From Branchipolynoe longqiensis (taxonomy: Eukaryota > Annelida > Polychaeta > Phyllodocida > Polynoidae): a stretch of DNA of 64,000 nucleotides. Shown one piece after another: positions 9,593 through 19,854 of the stretch (position 1 is its first letter; the number at the start of each line of letters is the position of its first letter). The position numbers were made by a program, and so were the translations under genes. The DNA lies in the NCBI GenBank assembly GCA_030323885.1, contig CM059189.1, forward strand, positions 44,511,015-44,575,014. The letters are read 5' to 3'. The notes beneath the pieces were generated by a model that was not told the DNA's origin, searched no databases, and worked only from the letters and a program-made list of their open reading frames with translations.

Positions 9593-10155
9593 AATGTGTC
9601 TGTGTGTGTTCTTATCTGGGTGTATGTGTGTGTCGGTGTGTGTCTGTTTGTGGCTATGTATGTCTGCGTGTGTCTGTTTGTGTCTGTTTGTGTCTGTTTG
9701 TGTCTGTGTGTGTCTGTGTGTGGCTATGTATGTCTGCGTGTGTCTGTTTGTGTCTGTGTGTGTCTGTGTGTGGCTATGTATGTCTGTGTGTGTCTGTTTG
9801 TGGCTGTATGTGTCTGTTTGTGTCTGTGTGTGTCGGTGTGTGTCTGTGTGTGTCTGTGTGTGCCTGTGTGTATGTGTGTTTCTGAGTGTGTCTGTCTGCC
9901 TGTGTGTGTCCGTGTGTGTCTGTCTGTGCGTATGTGCCTGTGTGTATGTGTGTTTCTGAGTGTGTCTGTCTGCCTGTGTGTGTCCGTGTGTGTCTGTCTG
10001 TGCGTATGTGCCTGTGTGTATGTGTGTTTCTGAGTGTGTCTGTCTGCCTGTGTGTGTCCGTGTGTGTCTGTCTGTGCGTATGTGCCTGTGTGTATGTGTG
10101 TTTCTGAGTGTGTCTGTCTGCCTGTGTGTGTCCGTGTGTGTCTGTCTGTCTGTCT
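9593..10155. repeat. TGTGTCTG-rich minisatellite; 74-bp higher-order unit
   Basis: Degenerate TGTGTGTCTGTT repeats run to about 9867. They are followed by about four copies of a 74-bp unit containing TTTCTGAGTGTGTCTGTCTG and GTCCGTGTGTGTCTGTCTG. Identical start codons recur at 9886, 9960 and 10034, exactly 74 apart. Long Cys/Val-rich and Thr/His-rich frames on both strands are artefacts of the repeat. Confidence 0.9.
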
Positions 10156-10172
10156 AAAGTATATAGCGTTAG

Positions 10173-10826
10173 TAAAGCCCCAGTCCCACATAGCCGGACG
10201 AGCCCCGGATTTTGAGCCAGACCACCCATGGACCAACGGCCCGGGCTGTCCCGCACCGCCACGGATAAAATCACTGTTTTCATCGATTTTTGCCTTGCAG
10301 TCACACTTTCCCGGACGAGCTCCGGAAGAGCCCCGGACCACCCTCGGACTGCCCCCGGACTGGGCCAGACCAGCCCCGGACGAGGCCGGACCACCCCTGC
10401 ACTGCCCCGGACAACCCCCGGACTATCCCGGATCACCCCCCAGACTATCCTGGATCACCCCCGGTCTTATGGGGGCAGTCCGGGAGTGGTCCCTGGCTAG
10501 GCCGGGGGTAGTCCTGGATAGTCCGGGGATGGTCCGGGTCAAACCCCCGAAATACCCAGACCACCCCCGGACCACCCCCGGATCAGGCCAGATCAGGCCG
10601 GATTGAGCCCGGATCGCAAAATCCCCCGGACCGCCCCGGATGTTTTAAACATTTTAAAACATCCAGGGCTGAGCCCAGATGGCGCCGGACGAGCCACGGA
10701 TCAGGCCGGATCAGGGGGTGTCAGCACAGACGAGCCACGGATCACCCCGGATCGCCCCAGACCACCCCGGATGGCGGTCCGGGGCTTGTCCGGCCCCTGA
10801 TCTGGGTATGTGTGACTGGGGCTTAA
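10173..10826. mobile_element. F-group element, CCCCGGA subfamily (very GC-rich)
   Basis: The left end is AAAGCCCCAGTCCCACATAG with CCGGACGAG; the right end is ATGTGTGACTGGGGCTTAA. The interior is dominated by GGACCACCCCCGGA, GACGAGCC and similar words, echoing the CCGGACGAGCCCCGG of its left end. The group palindrome is a perfect inverted form at 10639-10662 (GATGTTTTAAACATTTTAAA). The 190-residue plus frame is Pro/Arg/Asp-rich repeat translation, not a protein gene. Confidence 0.75.
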
Positions 10827-10884
10827 TTGCTATCTTATTCTCAGCCGTATTTCTATAATAATTTGACTCAAAACGGGTACATGG

Positions 10885-10945
10885 TACCCCCCCCCCCCCC
10901 TCCCCCCAACCACCCCACAACCCCACCGCCACCCCCGCACATACC
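10885..10945. repeat. C-rich low-complexity tract
   Basis: Poly-C followed by CCACCCC/CACAACCCCACCGCC repeats. No other signal was seen. Confidence 0.8.
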
Positions 10946-10964
10946 ACATACCACATCCCCATAT

Positions 10965-11060
10965 CTCGCCACGCCCGGTGCATTGCGGGCACGACAAGTA
11001 CCAGAACCGGAAGTGCCCGTGACGTCACGCATGCCCGCGTCCAAACCAATCTGCTGTGTG
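10965..11060. promoter_or_regulatory. Promoter-like CpG island with ETS, CRE and CCAAT motifs
   Basis: Within 85 bp there are GCATTGCGGGC (from 10980), an ETS site CCGGAAGT (11007-11014), a perfect palindromic CRE TGACGTCA (11020-11027), an NRF1-like GCATGCCCGCG (11029-11039) and a CCAAT box (11046-11050). This combination is typical of broad CpG promoters. No exon could be recognised on either side, so the promoter role is inference. Confidence 0.4.
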
Positions 11061-11289
11061 CATTCATTCATATACCACGGTCGTTAAGCCGCTTTATACC
11101 CAATGTGGTGACCTCGGTCGTGTGCACCGATGTAGTCAGTCAGCCGACAGGTTTGGGGTTAAATCGCCAACATAGGACATGTGCATGCTTAGTAGTACCA
11201 GTAGTCTCCATCAGCAAATAGTGACAAGACAGACCGGTGTACTTGACCGAGAAGACTGACTGGAATACACTCTCCCAGCAGAGGTACCT

Positions 11290-11376
11290 TCACCACTGCA
11301 TACATACCTATATACATACATACATAGATACATACATGCATACATATATACATACATACATATATACATGCACACA
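11290..11376. repeat. CATA tetranucleotide repeat
   Basis: Degenerate CATACATACATATATACATA repeat. It abuts the solo LTR at 11377. Confidence 0.9.
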
Positions 11377-11933
11377 TGTAAAGGCGACGGCTGGCAGTTT
11401 GAGTGGTGTAGCTAGGCTAATAGGAAATCACTACAGGCAATGAAGGAAAGTAGAAATAGAGTGAAAGGTAGGAGAGTTAAACTCCTTCATTTATTGTATA
11501 TATAGTTTCAGGAAACAAGATGGTGGTGATCACATGATAAAGTCTTCCAATCACAAACAGGCATTCTTCTATCCACCAATGAGGGTTCAATATCCTTGTA
11601 ACTAAGGCATGGTTAGGTCTGGCTACAGTGCCCTGTTGTGTCTGGTGTTAAGTGATCCATAAATAACACTTGGAGGGGAGGGGGTATGTCAGGAGAGTTC
11701 CAAAGACTCTCTCACCTGTCAAGAAGTGACCCTCTCTCAGGTCAAGAAGTGACCCTCTCTCACTATCTATATTGATATACAATTTCTATCTTTAATTAGT
11801 AATGGATCACCAACTCCACATATACCTCATATGCCTTTGGTTTTACATACCATCTACCATTATATAGACCATTTGCAATTTATTATAGAGTAGTTCTCCA
11901 TAGCCCATATCTCAAATATCGGAAAATTTTACA
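11377..11933 (-). mobile_element. Solo LTR, family copy 3
   Basis: In minus orientation it starts TGTAAAATTTTCCGATATTT and ends GCCAGCCGTCGCCTTTACA. The 4-bp duplications CACA are at 11373-11376 and 11934-11937. It matches the 5' end of copy 1 and the 3' end of copy 2. It contains a local direct duplication of GTCAAGAAGTGACCCTCTCT-type sequence at about 11719-11762. No internal domain is present. Confidence 0.85.
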
Positions 11934-11985
11934 CACATACACACACACACATGTACTAGCATGCACATGCATGTACATGTATACT
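11934..11985. repeat. CA and CATG-rich microsatellite
   Basis: ACACACATACACACACACAC followed by alternating GCATGCACATGCATGTACAT, an alternating purine-pyrimidine tract capable of Z-DNA. Confidence 0.85.
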
Positions 11986-11997
11986 AGGAATACCATG

Positions 11998-12120
11998 CAA
12001 TGACACCATGACCCAATATCCCACTCAGTCACATTATCCGAACGTTGAGTCAACCAGTCATTGCACCGCCCCAGTAATTAAATTTGTTTGGTGGGGTTTT
12101 ACATCCTATTAAGATTTAGG
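11998..12120 (-). mobile_element. SINE-A fragment, scrambled
   Basis: The body segment ACACCATGACCCAATATCCC and CACTCAGTCACATTATCCG is present at 11998-12075. A tail-like GGGGTTTTACATCCTATTAA follows out of order at 12090-12120. Confidence 0.55.
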
Positions 12121-12400
12121 GCGCAGTCCGTCTGGGTATGTGTACTGGCACAAACCAAAGCAGAACTGGGCAGGCCATGGTCATGCATCCAATTCACCCT
12201 GAAATACAAAATGGCTAACCATACAACACAACCATCCCACCTAGTCGCAGTCCTGAAGGGGCCAGGGGTGTTCTGGCACACTGGTGTACTATCTAAGGAC
12301 AGGGCGTGGGTGAAAGGATGCTGTAACAAACCACAATGGGATGGGATCCTCTCCCGAAGGCATGTAGTTGTTGTCACTCCTAGCAACAGTATATCGTAGA
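12121..12400. other. Unclassified sequence with opposed ~100-codon frames
   Basis: Overlapping frames of about 100 codons are open on both strands (12088-12399 plus and 12099-12407 minus). Neither contains a motif I recognise. The segment ends TAGTTGTTGTCACTCCTAGC, close to a tail-like motif, so repeat-derived sequence is more likely than an exon. Confidence 0.35.
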
Positions 12401-12634
12401 TGTACATAGTAGGCTAAGTTATCATATACAGGTTATGAAAAAACTTTGAAAATTCAAAAAAACTAATATAGAAACTACTAACACCCAAAACCGCAAAGGT
12501 TGGCCCGAGAAAGATCAGGTAAACACTCCTGAGTGCGGGACCAGACCAATCCAGTATCACAGCTGTCCAGCGTTGAAAACAAGCACCCTCACAGGAGCTT
12601 ATACGTTATGGGCAGAATAAAAAACTTGTCAAAA

Positions 12635-12690
12635 AAATAAAGGTCATATCAGGCCGGGCACCAAATTGTGACATTGTGCACTCATGGAGA
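12635..12690 (-). mobile_element. SINE-A fragment
   Basis: It contains only AAGGTCATATCAGGCCGGGC and GTGCACTCATGG from the 3' body. Confidence 0.6.
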
Positions 12691-12691
12691 C

Positions 12692-12845
12692 TCGACAAAA
12701 GCACCAAATTTATGAACGCAAAACACTGACCTAGATTTGGATCTACCTGTCCAAATTAGATACTCGTCCATTTATTAAGGATTGGTTGTTGTATAGTAGT
12801 GAACACTAAGTCAATTTAATAGAACCTTTCATTGCTGAAACCTAC
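12692..12845 (+). mobile_element. MITE-A 5' fragment adjoining the 50-bp minisatellite
   Basis: It matches the first 150 bp of MITE-A: ACACTGACCTAGATTTGGAT, AAATTAGATACTCGTCCATT and CAATTTAATAGAACC. It then grades into the minisatellite at the point where MITE-A normally reads GTGTCAGAG. Confidence 0.65.
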
Positions 12846-15800
12846 AGGTTCAGAGGACAAGCATGCCATCTATCAACACGCACACCACCACACACACTCT
12901 CAGAGGACAAGCATGCCATCTATCAACACGCACACCACCACACACACTCTCAGAGGACAAGGATGCCATCTATCAACACGCACACCACAACACACACTCT
13001 CAGAGGACAAGCATGTCATCTATCAACACGCACACCACCACACACACTCTCAGAGGACAAGCATGCCATCTATCAACACGCACACCACCACACACACACT
13101 CTCAGAGGACAAGCATGTCATCTATCAACACGCACACCACCACACACACTCTCAGAGGACAAGGATGCCATCTATCAACACGCACACCACCACACACACT
13201 CTCAGAGGACAAGCATGTCAGCTACCAACACGCACACCACCACACACACTCTCAGAGGACAAGCATGTCCATCTATCAACACGCACACCACCACAACACA
13301 CTCTCAGAGGACAAGCATGTCATCTATCAACACGCACACCACCACACACACTCTCAGAGGACAAGCATGTCATCTACCAACACGCACACCACCACACACA
13401 CTCTCAGAGGACAAGCATGTCATCTATCAACACGCACACCACCACACACACTCTCAGAGGACAAGCATGTCATCTATCAACACGCACACCACCACAACAC
13501 ACTCTCAGAGGACAAGCATGTCATCTATCAACACACACACCACTATACACACTCTCAGAGGACAAGCATGCCATCTATCAACACGCACACCACAACACAC
13601 TCTCAGAGGACAAGCATGCCATCTATCAACACGCACACCACAACACACACTCTCAGAGGACAAGCATGCCATCTATCAACACGCACACCACTATACACAC
13701 TCTCAGAGGACAAGCATGCCATCTATCAACACACACACCACCATACACACTCTCAGAGGACAAGCATGCCATCTATCAACACACACCACTATACACACTC
13801 TCAGAGGACAAGCATGCCATCTATCAACACGCACACCACCACACACACTCTCAGAGGACAAACATGCCATCTATCAACACACACACCACCATACACACTC
13901 TCAGAGGACAAGCATGTCATCTATCAACACACACACCACTATACACACTCTCAGAGGACAAGCATGTCATCTATCAACACACAGACCACTATACACACTC
14001 TCAGAGGACAAGCATGTCATCTATCAACACACACACCACAACACACTCTCAGAGGACAAGCATGTCATCTATCAACACACACACCACTATACACACTCTC
14101 AGAGGACAAGCATGTCATCTATCAACACGCACACCACCACACACACTCTCAGAGGACAAGCATGTCATCTATCAACACACACACCACTATACACACTCTC
14201 AGAGGACAAGCATGTCATCTATCAACACGCACACCACCACACACACTCTCAGAGGACAAGCATGTCATCTATCAACACACAGACCACTATACACACTCTC
14301 AGAGGACAAGCATGCCATCTATCAACACACACACCACCACACACACTCTCAGAGGACAAGCATGTCATCTATCAACACGCACACCACCACACACACTCTC
14401 AGAGGACAAGCATGTCATCTATCAACACGCACACCACCACACACACTCTCAGAGGACAAGCATGCCATCTATCAACACGCACACCACCACACACACTCTC
14501 AGAGGACAAGCATGTCATCTATCAACACGCACACCACCACACACACTCTCAGAGGACAAGCATGTCATCTATCAACACGCACACCACCACACACACTCTC
14601 AGAGGACAAGCATGTCATCTATCAACACACACACCACCACACACACTCTCAGAGGACAAGCATGTCATCTATCAACACGCACACCACCACACACACTCTC
14701 AGAGGACAAGCATGTCATCTATCAACACGCACACCACCACACACACTCTCAGAGGACAAGCATGTCATCTATCAACACGCACACCACCACACACACTCTC
14801 AGAGGACAAGCATGTCATCTATCAACACGCACACCACCACACACACTCTCAGAGGACAAGCATGTCATCTATCAACACGCACACCACCACACACACTCTC
14901 AGAGGACAAGCATGTCATCTATCAACACGCACACCACCACACACACTCTCAGAGGACAAGCATGTCATCTATCAACACGCACACCACCACACACACTCTC
15001 AGAGGACAAGCATGTCATCTACAACACGACACACCACACACACTCTCAGAGGACAAGCATGTCATCTATCAACACGCACACCACCACACACACTCTCAGA
15101 GGACAAGCATGTCATCTATCAACACGCACACCACATACACACTCTCAGAGGACAAGCATGTCATCTACCAACACACACACCACACACACTCTCAGAGGAC
15201 AAGCATGTCATCTATCAACACGCACACCACCACACACACTCTCAGAGGACAAGCATGTCATCTATCAACACACACACCACCATACACACTCTCAGAGGAC
15301 AAGCATGTCATCTATCAACACGCACACCACCACACACACTCTCAGAGGACAAGCATGTCATCTATCAACACGCACACCACCACACACACTCTCAGAGGAC
15401 AAGCATGTCATCTACCAACACGCACACCACCACACACACTCTCAGAGGACAAGCATGTCATCTACCAACACGCACACCACCACACACACTCTCAGAGGAC
15501 AAGCATGTCATCTACCAACACGCACACCACCACACACACTCTCAGAGGACAAGCATGTCATCTATCAACACGCACACCACCACACACACTCTCAGAGGAC
15601 AAGCATGTCATCTATCAACACACACACCACCACACACACTCTCAGAGGACAAGCATGTCATCTATCAACACGCACACCACCACACACACTCTCAGAGGAC
15701 AAGCATGTCATCTATCAACACGCACACCACCACACACACTCTCAGAGGACAAGCATGTCATCTATCAACACGCACACCACCACACACACTCTCAGAGGAC

Positions 15801-16345
15801 AAGCATGTCATCTATCAACACGCACACCACCACACACACTCTCAGAGGACAAGCATGTCATCTATCAACACGCACACCACCACACACACTCTCAGAGGAC
15901 AAGCATGTCATCTATCAACACGCACACCACCACACACACTCTCAGAGGACAAGCATGTCATCTATCAACACGCACACCACCACACACACTCTCAGAGGAC
16001 AAGCATGTCATCTACCAACACGCACACCACCACACACACTCTCAGAGGACAAGCATGTCATCTACCAACACACACCACCACACACACTCTCAGAGGACAA
16101 GCATGTCATCTATCAACACGCACACCACCACACACACTCTCAGAGGACAAGCATGTCATCTATCAACACGCACCCCACACACCTCAGACAGCTGCATCAC
16201 AACACACCACCACACACACTCTCAGAGGAAAAGCATGTCAGCTACCAACACGCACACCACCACACACACTCTCAGAGGACAAGCATGTCATCTATCAACA
16301 CGCACACCACCATACACACACTCTCAGAGGACAAACATGCCAAAC
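12846..16345. repeat. 50-bp minisatellite, about 70 copies
   Basis: The unit is CTCTCAGAGGACAAGCATGY, CATCTATCAACACGCACACC, ACCACACACA (Y = C or T). The 5' third has mostly GCATGCCATC and several ACCACTATACACAC variants; the remainder is almost uniformly GCATGTCATC. A few units lose or gain 1-3 nt, for example near 13260, 15020 and 15140. Because 50 leaves a remainder of 2 on division by 3, each frame reads all three phases in turn; all three forward frames stay open for about 1,130-1,180 codons and encode His/Thr/Ser-rich pseudo-proteins. No initiation context, homology or intron signals support a gene. Confidence 0.95.
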
Positions 16346-16699
16346 TTAAAGCTGCATAGTCCGATGGTTTTGAGTTTATGTCATTTTCTGAGATAAATAT
16401 ATTAGGTTGATCGTTATAATCTACCTTGGTTTAGTTTGAAGTAACTTTGATTTTAAATGGCTACATTTTGAGATATTTGAAGTGCAAACATGGAAAATTA
16501 ATTTTGGCAAGCATGCCAAAACTCTGACACCATAGGCGCCTGCAGTAATAGGTTACATTAAATAGCCTCAGGTTTCCCTTCTATGTGGCGACGAATGTTT
16601 AATAAGTGCACCAGTATCTAAGTTGCATATGTCGAATCAAATCTACGTGATTTTTTGGTTTTGAAAATTTGATGTTTCCATCGGACTATGCAGCTTTAA
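16346..16699 (-). mobile_element. MITE-A, full-length copy
   Basis: It is flanked by TTAA at 16346-16349 and 16696-16699. The terminal repeats are AAAGCTGCATAGTCCGATG and its inverse. The interior has the near-palindrome TTTTGGCAAGCATGCCAAAA. At 354 bp it is the clearest copy with which to define the family. It has no coding capacity. A TTAA target is used by piggyBac-type transposases among others; the transposase source is not in this window. Confidence 0.9.
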
Positions 16700-17186
16700 T
16701 TTAACATAGTTACACTTCAAATATCTCCTAAGTTAGCCATTTTAAATAACTTAGTTCAAGGTTGGTTAGTTGGTTGTTGGAGCATTACATCCTGGCAACA
16801 TCTAAGGGCATATCAGGACGGGTCCTGACTTGTGACAGTGCACACTCATGGTGACTTTATAGTACTGCCCCACTGGGAGATCATGCCACCATGACCATGA
16901 CATGGTATCCCACTCAGTCACATTATCCTGACACCGAGCCAACCAGCCCTTGCCTTATCCTAATAATGCCGAGTGCCTGGCTAGGAAGCAAAAAGTATAC
17001 ATTTTGTAAATCATTGGTTTGACTGGACCGGGGTTTGAACTCCCGACCTACCGCACGGGAGGCCTGCACTCTACCGATTCGGCCACCGCGTCCGGTGTTA
17101 TTTCAAGGTAGATTATGAGGATCAACCTAATATATTTATCCCAGAAAATGACAGAAAGTCAAAACTATCGGACAATGCAACTTTAA
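16700..17186 (+). mobile_element. MITE-A copy interrupted by SINE-A
   Basis: The left part 16703-16758 (CACTTCAAATATCTCCTAAG, TTAGCCATTTTAAATAACTT) and right part 17098-17186 (AAGGTAGATTATGAGG, ATATATTTATCCCAGAAAAT, CGGACAATGCAACTTTAA) are joined across a SINE-A. The terminal TTAA is at 17183-17186. The outer left end is absent. Confidence 0.8.
16760..17097 (-). mobile_element. SINE-A copy, full length, inside MITE-A
   Basis: The tail (TTGGTTGTTGGAGCATTACA), body and head (CGATTCGGCCACCGCGTCCG) are complete. The MITE-A sequence TTCAAGGT occurs on both sides, a probable 8-bp target duplication. Confidence 0.9.
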
Positions 17187-17207
17187 CACCCATGTGCATA
17201 ATAGTTA

Positions 17208-18278
17208 TTAAAGTTGCATAGTCCGATGAAAACATCTAATTTTCAAAACCAATACGTTTATCTCCATTTGATTCTACATATTCAACTTAGACACTGGTGC
17301 ACTTATTAAACATTTTTTGCTGCATCAATCAATCAATAGTTCCATCCTCTAGTCGAGGGTTGGATGCAATGGTTCTCCACTTGTCCCGATGTTGTGCTGT
17401 TCTGATAGACTGTGAATAATTCAAGCCTGTCCACTGTGAAATATTTGTAAACCATGATGTTCTTGGTCTCCCTCTCCCTCTGCTGCCATTCACCTTCCCT
17501 TCCAACAATGTACGGTATATTGAACTCTGACGAATGATGTGGCCAAAATAAATAAGTTTCTTTGTCTGTATAGTGGCAAACAAGCTTTTCTTATTTTTAA
17601 TTTTTCTGAGAACTTCTTTGTTGGTGATCTTCTTTGTCCATGATATTTTCATCATCCTTCGATAAGTCCACATCTCAAATGCTGCTAAACGTTTGTACAT
17701 TTTCTTAGAGATTGTCCATGTCTCTGCCCCATACATTAGAGTAGACCACACATAACACTGAAGAATACGCTTCCTTGTTTGTATTAATATCTTACTTGAT
17801 GTTAACACTCTATACATTTTGGAGAATGTTGTTCGGGCTATTGTTATCCTTCTTTTAATTTCTTCCTCACATCTCCCATCATTTGTAATCTTTTGTCCGA
17901 GATATATGAATTCGGATACTTGTTCTATGTTTGTGCCATCTATGGTTATATTGACATTTGGTTTATCTGTCTTTTTACTTATAACCATTGTTTTGGTCTT
18001 CCTGGCATTCATCTTCATGTTGAATAGTATTCCAGCTTTATTGATTGCTGCATAGAAGGGCATAATAAGTCAGTTAATAGAAACCGTTACTACTGAAGTC
18101 TATGGTGTCAGAGTTTTGGCGTGCTTGCCAACATTAATTTGGCATGTTTTGACGTCAAATATATCCAAACTTAGCAATTTAAAATTAAAGTTACTTCAAA
18201 CTAAAGTAAAGTAGATTATAACGATTAGTATAATAGAAAATAGCAAAAACTTAAAAGCATCCGACTATGCAACTTTAA
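17208..18278 (+). mobile_element. MITE-A copy interrupted by an RTE-like LINE
   Basis: The left terminus is TTAAAGTTGCATAGTCCGAT at 17208; the right terminus is CCGACTATGCAACTTTAA ending at 18278. Removing the LINE insertion restores a normal MITE-A of about 345 bp. Confidence 0.9.
17326..18044 (-). pseudogene. 5'-truncated RTE-like LINE, C-terminal reverse transcriptase fragment
   Basis: The minus-strand frame (about 240 codons; its first few come from the flanking MITE) has the layout of the region after the catalytic core in RTE-like endonuclease-reverse transcriptases. It contains MNARKTKTMVIS (about residues 17-28), FIYLGQKITNDGRCEEEIKRR, LMYGAETWTISK, FGHIIRQ and GSRGRGRPRTSWF. The catalytic YxDD region and everything upstream is missing through 5' truncation. 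The 3' end carries an ATTGATTGATTGATG tandem tail, usual for RTE-like elements. A perfect 9-bp duplication TTGCTGCAT flanks it (17317-17325 and 18045-18053). The frame is intact to its stop, so the insertion looks fairly recent. Clade placement is from memory of the family. Confidence 0.85.
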
Positions 18279-18309
18279 AGACGCCCCTAGTCCTCCTTTT
18301 TTTGTCAGC

Positions 18310-18400
18310 GACGCTTATCAGCACTTCCGGTGTGCATTCCACGAACACGGCCCCGCCCCATTGGTCACCCGGTAGGCGCACTCCGTGACGTCATCACAGC
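18310..18400. promoter_or_regulatory. Promoter-like island: ETS, GC box, CCAAT, CRE
   Basis: An inverted ETS site ACTTCCGG (18323-18330), a GC box CCCCGCCCC (18351-18359), an inverted CCAAT box (18360-18364) and a perfect CRE TGACGTCA (18386-18393) lie within about 75 bp of otherwise unique CpG-containing sequence. It is bounded by MITE-A upstream and SINE-A downstream. No exon was recognised nearby. Confidence 0.4.
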
Positions 18401-18752
18401 TGACCTCAAGGTACCTTTAACGCCTAATCGTGGAAGTAACCTTGACACAAACAACGGGAGGGCATGCGCTCAGAGCGTGTGTCACCGGACGCCGTGGCCG
18501 AGTCGGTAGAGCGCAGGCTCCCCGTACGGAAGGTCGGGAGTTCAAATCCCAGCCGAGTCAAAACAATGACTTATAAAATTGATACTTGTCACTACCTAGC
18601 CTGTCGCTCGGCAATAATAGGATAGGACTGGTTTGCACAGTATCAGGATAATGTGACTGTGTGGGATATCAGGTCATGGTGCCAGTCGCCTGGTCTCCTA
18701 ATGGGGCAGCACTATAAAGTCGCCATGAGTGCACACTGTTACAAGTCGGTAC

Positions 18753-19219
18753 CTGTGTGGCGGTTTCAGCGTGTTCCCGTGCTCAGACGTGTCCCGTTGC
18801 TTCTGCGCATGCGCGGATTTCGCATCAACTCGGATCACCCGAGACACTTATTGGCGCATGCGCACATCCTACAAACTCGGGTCGAATAATCGAATACGCT
18901 TCTCCGCGCTCGGGTGGACAATTTTTTTATTTTTTTTAATAACCGATAAAAAATACAGCAAAATAGGATTTAAAGTATTTTATGATGGCCTAGTTTACCT
19001 ATATTTCCATTTAATTAATCTAAGTTATTCTTTTTTTTGCACACGGCATGTGTATTTGTCGACTCCACTCGCCGTGTTCTATTTGAAATTCTGACGACTG
19101 GGATGACCCGAGTCGCCCGGGTAGTGTTAATCGATTACGGCCATGTTTATTAGATTCTGACGCATGCGCAGAAGCGAGGTACACGTCTGAGCACGGGAAC
19201 ACGCTGAAACCGCCACACC
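18753..19219. mobile_element. Foldback element with ~38-60 bp TIRs
   Basis: The left arm TGTGTGGCGGTTTCAGCGTG, TTCCCGTGCTCAGACGTGT is repeated inverted at the right end (ACACGTCTGAGCACGGGAAC, ACGCTGAAACCGCCACAC). Pairing is nearly perfect for 38 bp and continues through CTTCTGCGCATGCG. The target duplication is unclear. Its centre holds a second element of the G family. Confidence 0.8.
18821..19138. mobile_element. G-family foldback (ACTCGGGTCACCCGAG), copy 1
   Basis: The left arm is ATCAACTCGGATCACCCGAG; the right arm is GACCCGAGTCGCCCGGG, GTTAATCGATTACGGCC. Internal segments (GCATGCGCACATCCTACAAA, CACTCGCCGTGTTCTATTTG) match the copies at 26058, 39376 and 40358. It is nested in the foldback at 18753-19219. 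Confidence 0.7.
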
Positions 19220-19272
19220 GGTCCTGATATGACCTTAGATCTTGCGAGGACGTAAAACAACAACAAACAAAT

Positions 19273-19506
19273 AAACAGAGTGTGTGTTTGGAAGGGGGGG
19301 GGGGGTGAGTGTGTGAAGGGTGTCTGAAAGTGTGTGGTGGTGTGCGTGTTGTTTTTGGGTGGCGCATGTGTGTGTGTAAGTGTGCATGGGAATGGGATGA
19401 GCGTGGTTTGTGCGTGTGTTGAGTGGTGGTGGTACAAGTGATAATATGGTGGTGGGTGTTGTGGTGGGTGGTACTGATATGATAGGTGGTATGGTGTGGG
19501 TGGTGA
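19273..19506. repeat. GT-rich low-complexity tract
   Basis: Degenerate GTGTGTGG/GTGGTGGTG sequence with a poly-G run. The minus-strand His/Thr/Pro-rich frames here are artefacts. Confidence 0.85.
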
Positions 19507-19795
19507 GTGGTTTGTTTGTTGTTGTTTTACTTCCTAACAACATCTAATGTCATATCATGACGGGTACCAACTTGTGACAGTGCGCACTCATTGCAACTTT
19601 ATAGTGCTGTCCCACTGGGAAACTAGGCCACTGGCACCATAACATGGTATCCCACTCAGTCACATTATCCTGACACTGAGCACACCAGTCCTTGCTCTGT
19701 CCTAATAATGCCAAATGCCTGGCTAGGAAGCGACAAGTATAACTTTTTAAGTCATTGGTTTGACTCTACCAGGGGTCGAACCCATGACCCCACGA
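19507..19795 (-). mobile_element. SINE-A copy
   Basis: The tail TTTGTTTGTTGTTGTTTTAC and full body are present, ending in a truncated head (CCAGGGGTCGAACCCATGAC). Confidence 0.85.
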
Positions 19796-19854
19796 TGTAC
19801 CAGCACGGGAGGTGTTGAGTGGTACCGTGGTGAGTCGTGGATGCATGACTTCGT

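Larger units (their letters stand above)
18490..19268 (+). mobile_element. SINE-A copy split by a foldback element
   Basis: The head GCCGTGGCCGAGTCGGTAGA and the body run to CAAGTCGGTACC at 18752. The element resumes at 19220 with GGTCCTGATATGACCTTAGA and the tail GAGGACGTAAAACAACAACA. The intervening 467 bp is a foldback element. Confidence 0.85.

Noticed and set aside
10034..10606. 190-codon ORF spanning the TG minisatellite and the GC-rich F element
   Set aside because: It crosses the boundary of two unrelated repeats, and its composition is wholly repeat-driven.
12846..16345. CRISPR-like array
   Set aside because: Units are tandem with no unique spacers, and the sequence is eukaryotic.
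12832..16396. Three overlapping ORFs of about 1,130-1,180 codons as a giant repetitive protein gene
   Set aside because: They result from a 50-bp stop-free minisatellite. All three phases are equally open, and there is no homology or start context.
17819..18055. Plus-strand membrane-like 78-codon ORF
   Set aside because: Antisense shadow of the RTE-like reverse transcriptase fragment.
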